Assembly: GCA_003508835.1 (NCBI GenBank)
Contig: PUFA01000082.1
Coordinates: 806,001-870,000 of the forward strand
Source of the DNA: Eonycteris spelaea
Lineage: Eukaryota > Chordata > Mammalia > Chiroptera > Pteropodidae
DNA: 64,000 nucleotides
Direction of reading: 5' to 3'
In this document: positions 33,514 to 44,800 of the stretch, one piece after another
Layout of the letters: each line of letters opens with the position of its first letter
How positions within the stretch are numbered: position 1 is the first letter of the stretch
Translations under genes and position numbers: made by a program
The notes under the pieces: model-generated
What the model saw: only the letters and a program-made list of their open reading frames with translations
Told to the model about the DNA's origin: nothing
Databases searched by the model: none

Positions 33514-34739
33514 CCTCCCCCGGGGGGCTCTCTCTCCCCTCCGGCCCTGCCCCTTGGACAGTCCTCCCAGCGCTCACCCTTATTCCTCACCGCGGGAACA
33601 GCGTCGCATTTGCAGCTCCAGAGCTGCCACAGGGACCGGACCTGGCGCGTGGCGCTCAGTCCCAGGCCTCGGAGCAGGGACGGGCCGTGGCCCTGACGTT
33701 CTGTCACAACGTTTCGTCGCCCAGCCAACCCCAGAGGACTCCCTTGGAGGAACTTACTTCTGACGGGCAGATGCGCTCGTTTCCTCTCGCGCTGAACGGG
33801 ATGGAGATTGAGGGAGGCTGTGGTTCCGGTTCCCTTCGCTAACTCTTTTCGGTGGGGTCTTCGCCCACCTCTCAGGCCGCAAATGGGGGCCAACGGAGGC
33901 GCCAGCTTCCGCCTGGGCCCAGGCTGCCCGTGTGCGCCCTACCACAAGCACGCCCTTCCTGCGGCCCGTTTCCACCGGCCAGTGCCACCTCCCAGCACGT
34001 GGCCTTCCTGGCCGTCACCACAACCCGCTCGGACAGGGGCGGCCAGCTCCCGGTCACTCGGGCTCTGGCCGACGTGTCAGTGGGGCTCAGTGCATATCTG
34101 GGGTGTCCGAAGCCATCACAGGGCTCTCCATCTGCTCTTCCATCCCTCCCACCTCGTGCCTGATGAAGCCACACACCCCTGCTCCACGGAGCAGACTGGT
34201 GGGGAGACCCCAAGACACGAAACTGGCCCGCCAGTGTCCAGAAGGGAGGGCCGGTCTCACTCCACCTCAGGGGAGGGCAGACGTGGGAAGTAGTTCCTAC
34301 TTACCTCTCCCGGGTCAGAGGAGGGGACAGGGATTTGGGACATTGGGAACATGAAACTTCAGAACGTCCCCAGAATGAGAAGTGTGGGAATGTGGCAGAG
34401 GCAACTGAGTGCCAGAAACCCACCAGAATCCATTCAGTTGACCCCTTATTACTTGAACCCATTACAAATGGGCCTGCAGGCTGCCCTTGGCCTTCGACGC
34501 CCTTGTCTTGTCCTGCAGGGCCCCCCATAGGCTGAACTCCTGGGTCCAGGGCTCAGGGCTGCTGAATCAGTGCCAAGCACTGCAGGGTTTGGGGGCCATG
34601 AAGGACAGCTTCGACCAAGCCCCTGACCCTTTTGCTACTGGCCAGCGGGAGCGGCAGTTAGCAAAGAATCTCACAAATATTTCTTTCCTTCACTCCCTGC
34701 ACCCACCCTCCATAATCCAACCTCCCTTCTTATAATGAG
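33514..34739. other. Intergenic spacer, nothing recognised
   Basis: GC-rich sequence without recognised repeat or gene. Composition falls sharply to AT-rich at about 34.7 kb where an L1 remnant begins. Confidence 0.5.
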
Positions 34740-35460
34740 CAGTTAAAAATGTGTCCAGTACAGGAATTTTGAAGATAAATATTGAAAATAAAAATTACCT
34801 ATAATTCAGGCACCCAGAAATACCCACTTTAATAAAGCGTTCAATTTTATAAGCAAATTTTAGAATGTATCATATCATGAGCCTCTTCATGTCATTAATT
34901 TTTCTAGAATTTGAATCTTAGTAGCTGCCTAGGGCTCCATTTATTTAATCGATCCCCTATTATTGGACATTTATGTCTTTTCCAAATTTTCACCATCATA
35001 AAAAATGCTCCAGTGAACATCCTAGAAAGATAAATCCTTGTGACTACCTCTAATTAATTCATTAGGGTGAATTCCTATGGAAACAATGTGTCAAAAGGGA
35101 TGACTATATTTAAAGCTACTTGGACATATGGCCAAGCTCACTCCGAGGACATCGCATCATTGAAAATCCCGAAGTGGGTGGACAGGAGGGTCCGGCTCCT
35201 TGAACCCGGCCAGCACTGAGCATCTTCTTCCCCAATTTGATAGACAAAAAAAGATCTTTACTGTTCCATTTTTATTTTTTTGTCAGCAAGCTTAAACATT
35301 TTTAATATGTTTTTAACTCATCTACCTTTTGTCTTTTGGAAAATTTCTGTGTGTATCTTTTGTCAGTTTTTTTTCTACCAGGATATGAATCTTTTTGTTA
35401 AAAATTTTTGAATCTGTCATTTAAAAAAAAAAAAAAAACCTTTTGTATTTTTTTCCTTCC
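34740..35460 (-). mobile_element. Old L1 (L1M-type) 3' fragment
   Basis: AT-rich sequence with the order 'tattggacatttatgtc', 'ttccaaattttcacc', 'aaaaatgctccagtgaacat', 'gggtgaattcctatgg' and 'tttgtcagtttttttt'. This matches the reverse strand of 3' regions of old mammalian L1 elements. Heavily diverged, no open frame, and truncated. An A run lies at 35423-35438. Confidence 0.6.
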
Positions 35461-35479
35461 TCTTCCCACACCCCTTAGT

Positions 35480-35580
35480 TTTGTGCCTTTGACCTCAAGT
35501 TTCTTTACCTGCAAAATGCATGCCTGGACTAAATGACCTCTTAACCCCAAAGGTCATTCCAAAGAGCTCAGATCTTCCTC
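35480..35580 (+). repeat. MIR-type SINE fragment
   Basis: The order 'ttctttacctgcaaaatg', 'ctggactaaatgacctct', 'aaggtcattccaa' matches the conserved 3' part of a MIR-related SINE. Assigned by eye. Confidence 0.5.
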
Positions 35581-38500
35581 TTGCCGCCCTCCCCACACCA
35601 GCAGCCTGCCCGGGTCTCTTGACTCATTAGCATGATTCCAGGGAAACCCGAATTCCAAATGTCTGCCTGAGTCGGATTTCACACTTGATTAATCACGCCA
35701 CTCTGATCATCAGTCTCCCAGACGTGGGTGGGGGCCGGTCCCTCCCCAGGAGAGGGTCAGCTAAGGTCTCTGGTCCCACACCAGCATCCTGGGGCCGGCC
35801 CTTCCGACGGCCCCAGTCAGCTTTCATGGGGCCCGCCTCCCGGACTTACTGGCCGAGGGAGGAAAGACACGACCGCACGATGGACTGAGACATAGCTGTA
35901 AATGCGGCATGGAAGCGTTTATTTTTAAGTGAGAAAAGGAGGCGGCAGGTCAGCGAAATCCCTTTGAGACACCCACGTGCGCACACGGACCCACGTGGAG
36001 AATGAGATCCGGAGGCGTGCCCTGCAAAACACTGGCAGCTTCCACCGCGAAAAGGGCGGCCGGTTTTTATCTGGGGCTTTCCGTTTGTATTTTCCTTCAA
36101 CAAATATGAGTTCCAGTCCTGCGTGCAGCACCACTGCCCTCGCTCCGTCTTTCAGACGATGCCCCCCACGGACTGACTGCTCAGAGGCGGTTGCCCAGAG
36201 TGTCACTAGCTTCAGGTGGCTGTGGGTGGAGCCTCGTCACACCGGCTGCCAGGGGGTGTCAGGCCTCGTGGGCCCTGAGACGCTGGCCCGTGGAGGCCGG
36301 GGTCCCATCCTTGGAATGGGCTTTCTCCAGGGAGAATCTCCCCACAGCGGCCTTCTCGTGCGTCTCTGAGGGGCCTGGGGTCACAGCCTCCTCACTTAGG
36401 GGTCCTCGCGGGCGGGCGTGGGAGAAGTCACCACACTGCTTTTGCAAACGACGCTCCAGGGCCTGGGAACTGGACAGTGAACCCGCCCTAACACACTCGC
36501 TCCCTGGCCCCTCCACACACACAGGTGCACACATGTGCCCACTCGCTGGTCTGCAGACGAAGGCAGCGGGCTCTCAGGCCTCGGTGACAGGTGAAGTCAA
36601 GGCTGCAGGCAGGAGGGGGTGGCTGTTGCTGAAAGAGAAAAGTCCGGACACTCCCGCAGTGCGGTCACTGGCCCAGAGCCCATAGCTTTATGCTGTTTGC
36701 AGCAGAAGATGGGGGGGGATCTCCTTGGTAATCCCCAGGTCAGGGCTCACAGTGCCAGTGAGGCCCTCACTGCCAGGCCACTCCCCAGGCCCGGCTCCCT
36801 CCGCAGCCCAGCCCTGGCCTCCTGGGTCCCCAGAGGAGCCTCCTGAACACCAGACGTGAAGTTGGGTGCCTCTGAGCAGACAAAATGTCCCTTCTAGACA
36901 CCAAGGGGCTCCCAGGTTTCAGACGGTGGGAAGAAGCTGCTCCTTCTGTGACAGTTGGGGTGGGGAACGGGGGCAGGGAGAGCCAGGGGCCCGGGAAGGG
37001 CCAGGCAGCTCTTTCGGAGCGACAGGTTAACTTCACAAACACATCACTATGAAGCTTCGGGATTGTCAACACCTGGGACCCTGTGACGTTTCAGAGCTCC
37101 GTTTCAGAGTCTGTAATTCAAGAAAACCCAGCTTTCCAGGGGAGGGGGCGGGGCTTTGGTCAGAAAGACCTGGAGGAATCACGCTCTCACCCAGCGTTCT
37201 CGTTTGTGAGTGGGGCCTCGGACGTGTCTGGGCCTGGGGTTCAACGAGGTAGCGTTTGTGGGGTTCTCTGCTCAGTGCCTGGAACAGCAGGAGCTCAGCA
37301 GTTTGCGTCTGCCTCCCGGTGCCTGTGACTCAGGACCGGGGACCCGCAAGGGTGCCCAGTGTCGGGTCAGGTCCGTAGGGTGTGACTGAGCCCCCGGAAA
37401 GCAGAAAGTCAGCTCCTGGCCCAGCAGGGGTGTGTCCAATACGGAACAGGACAGTTAAATCATGGCAATCACGACAAAATACGATGAGAGACTAACACGC
37501 AAAGTGAGCGGGGAGTTTGGGGAGGAGCGAGTCAGTTACCTGTTATGTACATATTTATAGCATGTTGTTACGTGTATTTCGTATTATATACGACGGGCAG
37601 GCAGGCGAGCAGATGGGTGATGATGGGTGTCTGCTGTGAACCAGGAGCCGTGTATAACGTGGGATGTTGAGGTGGGGGAGGGGGGGAGACAGAGCGATCG
37701 AGAATGCAGGGGAAAATTACAAACGAGAAAACACTTTAGAAAGGGAAAGACCGAGGTCACGCACCGAGGGTAACAGGAGGTTCTTGTGTTGGAGCATCAG
37801 GGAGGGCTTCTCTGAGGAGGTGACATGAGTCGAGCCACAGGACACCACCACGGGGAAAGTGGGCGCCCTGCAGGAGAGCTGTGGGGTGGGGCAGGCCGTG
37901 GCTTTGGAGGGACCACAGGAGTCACATGGGGAGTCTGCTCGCGGCCGGTAAGACCAAAAGAGCCTCTCGGAGGCTGTGGCAGTCGGGAGGAGTCCCACGA
38001 CAAGGCAGGCCATCCTGGGCGAAGGTAGAGGCAGTCTGGGGCAGGCGTGAGGGGCCATCAGGTGGGACCCCGGGGCTCTGGCAGTGGCCGGGATGAGGCT
38101 GGCAAGGCCGAGAGTATCACAGAGGGGCGGGCAGAGGCCTCCCAGGAGCTTCTGCCCACCTGGGCCAGCCGTGGGCTCAGGGCAAGGTTGGGCAGAGGGC
38201 AGAGGGCAGAGGTCTGCCCAGGGCAGGTGTACGGACTCGGGGTTTTCGTCTGTAGCTGCGGCTTCCTCCAGGCCTCTCTGGGGGCGCGGGCTGTGGAAGC
38301 GGTTTGTACACACAGTGCTTTTCCTGAAACACGAGGCAGGAGCCGTCCCTCTCCCCGCCGGAGCTGGAGCGTCCTGTCCCGGGCAGGGGCGAGGGGCTCA
38401 TCCTCAGCAAGGTGGCCTGCCCCGGCTTCTCCTGAGGCTCCTGGCCCCTCCTGTGCGTTCACAGCGCTTAGGGCGTGGGGGCGGAGGGCGGCGGGGCCTC

Positions 38501-40219
38501 CCTCTGCTGGCCCACTCCGCACCCCCAGTGGGGTCTGAGCGTCTGGGCTCGGGGTCCAGGGGGGTCCCTCGCGTCTCCCAGCCCTCCGGTGCCTGCACAC
38601 ATTCCCTCCTTAAAACACCCCTGGGTGAGGGTCCAGTTTTCATGGCCGGACACAGGTACGTGGAAGGCACGGTGGGTGGTGGGGTGAGGACAGCGCGCTG
38701 GGCAGGCCATCGGCCCCAGGGCACCCCTCTCCCCACCGCCCCCACCCTGGGGCTCAGGCCTGTTCTCCCCACAGAGGTTACTGTCTGGAGCAGGGTGGGT
38801 TTCCCAACTCAGCGAGGTCCCGGAGGACCCGGCCCGCCATCCTGTCACCCCACACAGCCGGGGCTCTGCCCTTCACTCATCCAGAGAGGGAGGAGAAGGC
38901 CAGGCAGAGGGTTCTCGGCCGCGTTTCTGTTGTCATGGAGGACCTATCGGCAGACTGCCATCGTGCAGCGGTGGCCGACCCACGTCACGGGACCACCGCT
39001 GACTCTGAGGGCCCGGGAGCCGTGAGTGTCTGGCACATTCAGCCTCAGCTTCCGGGGGGGACTCAACCGGCCTGGGAAAGGGGGAGGGGCTTGCCTCTGA
39101 GGTTGGCCCCCGGGAGACAAATCCATGTGGGACAGTCAGTCAGACGGCTGGTGTTAAGAGAGGAGGGGGCGGGACCCCCCTGCTCACTTCGCCAGTGCAG
39201 GAAGCAGCTAATGCTCCCTCCCTCCCGTGTCTCTAACTCACAGGGACTTGAGGGTCCAACAGACAAGTATGGGACAGTCCCAGGTTTGCCAGCGCCCCGA
39301 GGGCAGAACTAGAAGTGCTGGGCGCTGACGGGGCTGTGCTGATGGGGGACGGTTCCCACTGAGAGTGCTAACCGCCCCACACCGAGGGCACTTACCCCAG
39401 CGATTGTTCTGTGCATCAGGAGACGCTGCCTCCCACCGATCTAGCTCAGATGCCGCCTGACATGGATCTTGAACTTTGCTGAACCCCTCCGCCCTTTCTG
39501 CCCGCCGGCCCCACCGCGCCCCCGGTGCAATTCCTCTCCTACCCTCATGCCCGTCTCCCTCGACGCCTGGGAGCTTATCCGAACCCCGAGTCTCCGTTCG
39601 GCACATTGTGTGTGTTTACCTCTGGCTCTCCTCGGGCATCTGTCCCCACAGCCCTTTCCTCCTGCCTCCCTGCGTCAGTGGCCATTTGTCTGATCTCCAT
39701 GGCGATGGCAATGGATACGCTGTTCCTAAGAGGTCATGCCCGCTGCCTCTTGTCACCTCCCTGCCCGCACACATCCCCAGCAAACACACCGCCCCTCTTC
39801 CCCCAAATCATCAACACACACTGAGGGGCTCGTTCTAGCTAAGATTCGCCCTCCAGCCACCACAATTCTCTTGTTTTCTGTCTAGTTCTAAGGATCTCAA
39901 AGGTAGTTTACTTGAACCTTTGCTGATCTGCACTAGACGCTAGACTTTGACAGTGGGGCTCGGGTTGCTGTGGGAGGGGGGCGGGTTGCTGTGTGGGGAT
40001 GTGGACAGCGGCCCGATGCTGCTTTAAGCACCGTCTGGGAGGGCGTGGGCCGCAGAGTCGGCCGGGCTGTCCGGCATCTCCGCACAGCCACTCATTAGGT
40101 GTGTTCAGGAAGTAACTCCGGAGCACCCACTGTGAGCCGGGCCCTGGGAATATGATGTTGGGCCCCATACAGTCTCCTTCCTCACGAAAGCTTTGGGCTG
40201 GTGGGAATGGAGTCTCCAC
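35581..40219. other. Intergenic GC-rich spacer (4.6 kb), nothing recognised
   Basis: No gene or RNA was identified. A purine-rich stretch at about 37660-37700 and short direct duplications at 38190-38215 are minor features. The long open frame on + at 38084-39025 has no recognisable domain, and the overlapping minus frames are equally long. Confidence 0.5.
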
Positions 40220-40352
40220 ATTTAGCAGATGAATATATAAGATGCCCGGCTAGATGTGAATTTCAGGTAAACGACACGTTTTTTAATGTGTCAGTATTTG
40301 TTGTTCATCTGAAACACATTTAACTGGGCATCTTATATTTTATCTGGCAAGT
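40220..40352. mobile_element. Palindromic fossil DNA transposon fragment
   Basis: The left arm ('ataagatgcccggctagatg', then 'gaatttcaggtaaac') is the inverted complement of the right arm ('gttcatctgaaac', then 'ttaactgggcatcttat') with moderate divergence. The arms are about 45-50 bp with a short centre. The phrases match a common palindromic non-autonomous DNA element of mammals whose name I cannot fix. A transcript would fold into a hairpin. Confidence 0.65.
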
Positions 40353-43300
40353 GGGAGAGAAAGGAAGCAAATAAGCAAATATGGGAATAGCATGATTCCA
40401 GGATTCTGGTGAGTGCTGGGAAGGAAAACGCCAGTGCTCTGTGCGATCACCCCAGGGGTCAGCTGGATGGTCACAGACGGGATCCCCGAGGGCAGAGGCA
40501 TGGGGAGGGGCCCCTGTATGTAAGCTCAGGGGCAGGCGGTCCAGGCAGATGGAACAGCCCATGGAAAGGCCCTGAGGTGGGAAAGAGTTTGACCTGATCC
40601 CCAAACCGGCCAGGGTGACTGGGTGAAGGAGCCAGCAGGCAGGTGTGTACAGCTCGGACCGGTGACGCGACCCCCCTGGCCACACTGAAAAAGATGCTCG
40701 ACAAATTGCAGCTATTTTGTGTCACGATTAATAATCATGATTTCAAAAGTCAGGTTAGATATGAATTCTGGATATTGCGTGGAACACTCCTTCAGTCACT
40801 AAACTGCCACATTACCTTAAGTTTATCTTAAGTTTCTACAAAGAGGCCATTTCAGTACATACAGTGCTGAATACCACCCAGCCAGGCAGAACATACTTGT
40901 CTGTACATTTCAAAGTTCTCTTAAAAATTGAGAAGCAACATCCTGTCTAAATCCCTATTTTCCATCATACGACGTTAAAAAAGCCAACGAGGCCCCTCCC
41001 CCCACCTCGAGTGTCACTAGAAACGTTACGGAACAAAGATGTCCCTTAGCGGAGACCTGGGGTTTCCCCTGGCCCCGCCGTGTTCCACCAACACCTTTGT
41101 GTGAGTCGGGGCACGCCGCCCAACTTCTCTGAGAACTCGTTTGCTCGTCTGTCCAACAGGTGTAACAGTCACACCTTGATGCGGAGGGTCACGGTGAGGG
41201 CCAGCGAAGCGACACCCGTTGAAGCGTTGCTGAGGCGCAGAAGGCCAGCGCGGTCTGCTCGCCGCTCCTGCCACCACCTTCCCCGACAATCGCCTCCCTC
41301 ACCCGGCAGGGGGGAACGGGAGTCGGAGCTAAATCGCGTGCCCCAGGATGCTGAGCGGTGCGCACATCTCCTTCCTGACTGAACGGACCACTCGTGAGCA
41401 CCGGAGTCAGGGCAGTGCGGGGACACGTGTCTCGAATGGCCCTTAGCTTTCGAAGGCTAAAGGTCAGTGGACAGTGTTGAAGGGAGCTGAGAGTCGCCCT
41501 CCTTGCCTGGGACCGTGACTGAAAGCACTGGCCTTTTCTTTAGTGACCCAGCCCAGTTTTGTGTCACAATACCCCAACAATAGTAGGGACCGGGGCGGGG
41601 GGCTGTCTCCAGCAGAACCTGCTCCCAGTGAGACATGCTGGTCAGGGACCCGGGGCCTGGCCTCAAAGCCTGTCTACAGCCCGTCGGCCACGTGAGTCTC
41701 CGTTTTCTGCTCTGCTACGCGGGGCCGAGCAGTGCCATCCACGTCACCGCACAGTGGTCTGGGTTCACTGCGACGACATTTGGCTAACGGGCTTGGCATG
41801 GTGCCTGGAGCACAGAAACATTGAGCAGCAGCCAAGGGCAAGGCCGGTGCCGCCTTCAAGGCCGTCCACATTACTGGGGGAGGGGGACCCTGCATGCTGT
41901 CGTCACTGCTGAGTGTGTGTGTGTGCGCGTGTGTGTGTGTACAGATGGCACAAGCCACAGTGCAGCCGCGTCTGGAAGCCACATCGCAGCAGTTCCAGGG
42001 CCCAGAGGTCCCCGAGACCCCACATCCTCTCCTTCCCAGCTGCTGATGCCCAATGGTCAATGTCAGCGGCCCGTGCCCAGTCCGGGCTCTGACTCCGTAT
42101 TGTGCTTCTGTCTTCGGTCTTCTGTCTGTCAGTCTTGCTGTGAACAACAGACCTCGCAGGCTGGAGGCGAAGGCCAGGGGAGGGCTTCTGCGTGGCGTTC
42201 GAGTTGCACCTACTTTACAGGGAAGTCAGCCGCCCTGGGGAAGAGCGTAACCTTACATTTTTGCTGCACCTCAAAAGGAACTTCGCCTCTTCGACAAACA
42301 GCACGTGCACTGCGGGTATTGGCGGTGACCACCCGCAACGTAAATCTGCTTCGGAGGTGTGCGAGAGCAGCACACCTGATGAAATATCAGCGCGAAACTT
42401 GATTTAGAGTGGCTTTTCCTTAATGTGACAAATGAAGTGTACCAAAATTTGAAAGGGTATTCCTTTGGGCCTAATTAAAATACTGAACAAAATACCCGTA
42501 TGTGTGTATTTTCGATGAAGACATGCAGCAGCCGGGATTAACTACGAAAATTCATCCGAGAGGTGCGCCGTGAGCAGGTGGTCCCCACCGCCCCGGCCGG
42601 TCCTCTCCTGAGATGGTGCCGCCGTGTGCGTCTGATTCAGTGCCTGCCTGAGGCGGCCGGTGGGCTTCGTTTGGAAAATACCGCCCTGCACAGCGGTGAG
42701 CCTCACGGGTGCTTTCACTGAGCCAGTTCTGGCCAGGGAGGACTTTCCACCACCGCAGAAGGGGCCGGGGAACGGAGCCCCCCTGTGACTGAGGAGGCCG
42801 TCCTCGGGCCCGCTCCTGTGTGCACGAGGGCCGTGTGGCCTCTGCCTCGGGAGCGTGTGGCCGGAGCGCGGGAGGGGCGGGCTCTCTCCAGCTGGGCAGC
42901 CGCGCCTCACGGAACAAGCGCTGGGCGGTGGCCAGGTGACACGCAGCGAGGTCTGGAGGAGGGTGGCGAGATAGCCAGAGCCGGGCGTGGAGGAGGCCGG
43001 CCGGTGCGAAGAGCAGCCGGGATCCGTCACTGCCCTCATCGCCACCCCACTCCCCACCCATCAAGGCGGTCAGCTGAGGGCGCACGGAAAACCCGGCAGA
43101 GGGGCGCCGGGCCCAAGGCGTGCACTCCGGTGTAGCAGGGAGGGGGTGGCCCTGGCGATGACTTTGGTCAACAACAGAAGACACCCAAAGGTCAGGCCGC
43201 CTGACCAGAGAGACCCCTTGTGTCCCCACGTGTCCCCTCAGCCATCAGGGCTGGGCCTCGTTTCCAGACTGCGGAGCGGGACTTTCTCACATGGCCCTCT

Positions 43301-44679
43301 GGGACGTGGACACTGGCGGGAGGTCCCCCGGGCCCAGGGCGAGGGAGCCCACGTGGGCACCGGACACGCGTGCGGTGTGTCAGTGTGAGGACGAAGCTGC
43401 AGGAAGATGCACTGTCCCCGCACAGGGACCACGTCTGCGCTGGCTGCCTGGCCACCTGGGCTCGCACGACGGGCAGGCCGTTGAGCCCTGCCCCTTACCT
43501 GTCCGTGGAGACCAGTAGCATCTATCCCGGGGGGACGGGCCTGAGGGCCGCGGTCAGTACGGCAGGTGAAGCGCTGCTCCTCGGAGCAGGAGGGACTCGC
43601 GATCGTTCACTGTCGCTCGTGTTACCCCAAGGTGCTGGGTGAGTCTCCCTCCCTCCACCGAGGCCGAGGGGTATGTGACGCCCAGTGCCACAGACACTAA
43701 AGGCTGGGGTGCAGGTTCCAATCTGAAGATCCGCCTTGGGACCCCTTTTCTCTCCACCTGGGGGCAGGGGAGGCACTCCCTCACGGAACCCCCGAGAAAG
43801 CGCTAGACCTTACGGAACTTCCCAGCCTTGCCTCGCAGGCTGGGGAGAAGAAACGAGCCAGGCATGGCGGGCACAGATGGTGGGGGACCTGCCAGGGCCG
43901 TCTCCTTAACACACTCCGATCTGGTCGGCACCTGGCTTCGCTCCCGCTGCTGCAGCGCCCGTTCCCACGGCTCCGGGGGCCCCAGGCCCAGGTCGGTCTC
44001 CCCGTTCCCGGATGACCTGTTGGAAGGCTGGTGGCTGCCGCCCAAACCTCTGCACTTAACTGGAAACGTAGCAAGAGCGCACGGCAAAGATTTCTGGGCT
44101 CATGGGCCTTCTTAGATCTCGAGCTGTCACACGTGGCCATTTGTGCCGTTCCCCACGAGCCCGAGCCCAGGGGGAAACAGACCACCCGGCCAGGCCTGGC
44201 ACTGAGGAGAGGCCTGGCTGTGGGTGGTCCGCCGTGGTCACGCACGCAGTGGACTGCCGTGTTTGATGAAGCGAAAGTAAGCGTCCTCCACGAGTGGCTA
44301 GCAGAGCGTCCCCCGCCTGCCCGGCCCCCCAACCTCTGGTTCCACACCACTGAGCGACACCCCGTTACTCCATGACCACAGTCTCTGAGGAGTCAAGGAA
44401 GACGTGGGAAACTGACAATCTGAGGCGATTTTGAGGGGAGACGGAGTGGGAAAGGCGGGCTGGACCTCTTTGGTCCGAAAAGGCAGGGGCCTGATCTCAG
44501 CCTCCGAAGGGGACACCGGTTCACATCCCACGAGAGGGACGAGAGTGTGCTCACGTGCGTGCACGGGAAGTCGGGCTCTCACCTGCGTGAGGGCTTCGGA
44601 AGCTCACGGCGACAGGAGGTAGAGCTGACCGCAAGGGCTCTTGGACGAGGAGGGAGGACACCCTGGAAGGGCAGGGACT
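40353..44679. other. Intergenic GC-rich spacer with minor repeat remnants
   Basis: A segment at about 40440-40610 ('ccaggcagatggaacagccc', then 'aaaggccctgaggtggga') matches a known ancient mammalian interspersed repeat of uncertain name. Positions 41095-41185 may be a weak MIR. A short GT/GC-alternating run lies at 41914-41940. No gene was recognised. Confidence 0.45.
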
Positions 44680-44800
44680 GGATGGGCGCTCGCTGCCTCC
44701 TGCCTGTGCATATGCCGGTCCCTTTCCTGGAACGCCCTTCCTCGCACTCTCGACCTTCAGGACTTGACCTTCTTCGAGCATCATGAGGATCTGAGTGATG
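44680..44800 (+). repeat. L2 LINE fragment (weak)
   Basis: The phrases 'ctgcctgtgcatatgcc' and 'cctggaacgcccttcctc' resemble the 3' region of an L2 element ('tgcctggaacgctcttcc'). Short and diverged. Confidence 0.4.

Noticed and set aside
33067..33893. Minus-strand frames with repeated GTWWPAEG peptides
   Set aside because: The 21-bp minisatellite is a multiple of three, so the repeat stays open in all frames. No flanking conserved coding sequence.
38084..39025. 313-codon plus-strand open frame
   Set aside because: No domain, repeat-free but GC-rich; overlapping minus-strand frames are equally long, and composition is Arg/Gly/Pro-heavy as expected from GC-rich spacer DNA.
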